Assembly (NCBI GenBank): GCA_029238785.1
Contig: JAQWFN010000060.1
Location: 1-60,364, forward strand
DNA: 60,364 nt
From: Flavobacteriales bacterium
Lineage (GTDB): Bacteria; Bacteroidota; Bacteroidia; Flavobacteriales_D; Sanyastnellaceae
Direction of reading: 5' to 3'
Under the pieces are notes generated by a model. It was not told the DNA's origin. It made no database searches and worked only from the letters and a program-made list of their open reading frames with translations. This document shows, in pieces, positions 60,297-60,364 of the stretch. The position numbers and the translations under genes were made by a program. The stretch's first letter is position 1. Every line of letters begins with the position of its first letter.

Positions 60297-60364
60297 ATGA
60301 GAAGGAAATTTTTGAAATTCATTGCCCTAGTTATTTTCGGTTTTAGCTTTATCCAAGACGCTCA
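60297..60364 (+). CDS. Start of a secreted protein (partial)
   Basis: An open frame from ATG 60297 runs off the right edge; the 22 visible residues (MRRKFLKFIALVIFGFSF) are a basic N-terminus and hydrophobic core, a signal peptide or membrane anchor. No function can be assigned. Confidence 0.6.
   Translation, partial: MRRKFLKFIALVIFGFSFIQDA

Overview
The window reads as a chromosome segment of a marine-type member of the Bacteroidota, most likely Flavobacteriales. The evidence is: two secreted proteins with type IX secretion (T9SS) C-terminal sorting domains; many short lipoproteins with Bacteroidota-style leaders; promoters of the TTG-N19/22-TAnnTTTG type; a fused SecD-SecF; the bacillithiol enzyme BshB1; and families largely confined to this phylum (DUF4476, DUF5606, DUF4159, the fused CrtYcd lycopene cyclase). 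Coding density is very high. Only one stretch longer than 300 bases lacks a convincing gene (59885-60296); it holds a terminator and an 81-bp tandem repeat.

Layout. 1-3116: a leftward cell-envelope operon of two related lipoproteins, a Tat-exported DUF1501-like protein and a lipoprotein with a CX4CH haem-type motif (cut by the window edge). 3181-6420: a large cysteine-rich T9SS surface protein. 6541-10948: a leftward envelope operon of DUF4476, CsgG-like and LPP20-like proteins. 11085-13529: a saccharopine-dehydrogenase-type enzyme and two small secreted proteins. 13693-18793: ispH, then a small membrane protein, mutL and two tandem rhomboid proteases. 18790-25443: an eight-gene leftward carotenoid operon (crtI, crtB, unknown secreted protein, idi, second desaturase, cruF-like, crtZ, crtYcd); with ispH nearby it covers isoprenoid supply and a predicted saproxanthin/myxol-type end product. 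25541-30330: M23/LysM peptidase, glutathione peroxidase plus bshB1 (thiol redox), flippase and glycosyltransferase. 30421-36867: tRNA-His, a frameshifted corA, M15 peptidase, trxB, RluA-type synthase, panB, AlkB-like, Ca/Na exchanger, tatA. 36972-42432: secDF, DUF4159, and a cluster of tiny TM2, DUF2752 and DUF4190-like membrane proteins. 42551-49633: M61 peptidase, PafA-type phosphatase, fluoride channel, PAP2 phosphatase, acyl-CoA ligase, potassium channel. 49718-60364: M43 protease, an hbd gene with an in-frame stop, dinB, pepF, DUF5606, an orphan HsdR-N nuclease-like protein, amn, holA, hemE, an OmpA-family protein and the start of one more secreted protein.

Observations most worth following: six genes (a seventh with 5 nt) carry a -7 promoter element ending exactly 4 nt before the start codon, which predicts systematic leaderless transcription; the DUF1501/lipoprotein/CX4CH operon at the left edge; the CsgG-LPP20-DUF4476 envelope operon; an unknown secreted protein inside the carotenoid operon; a recurrent CTTCGCGAAG palindrome; an 81-bp (27-codon) tandem repeat; and two housekeeping-type genes (corA, hbd) each broken by a single change. 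All family names come from reading motifs by eye; no database search was run.
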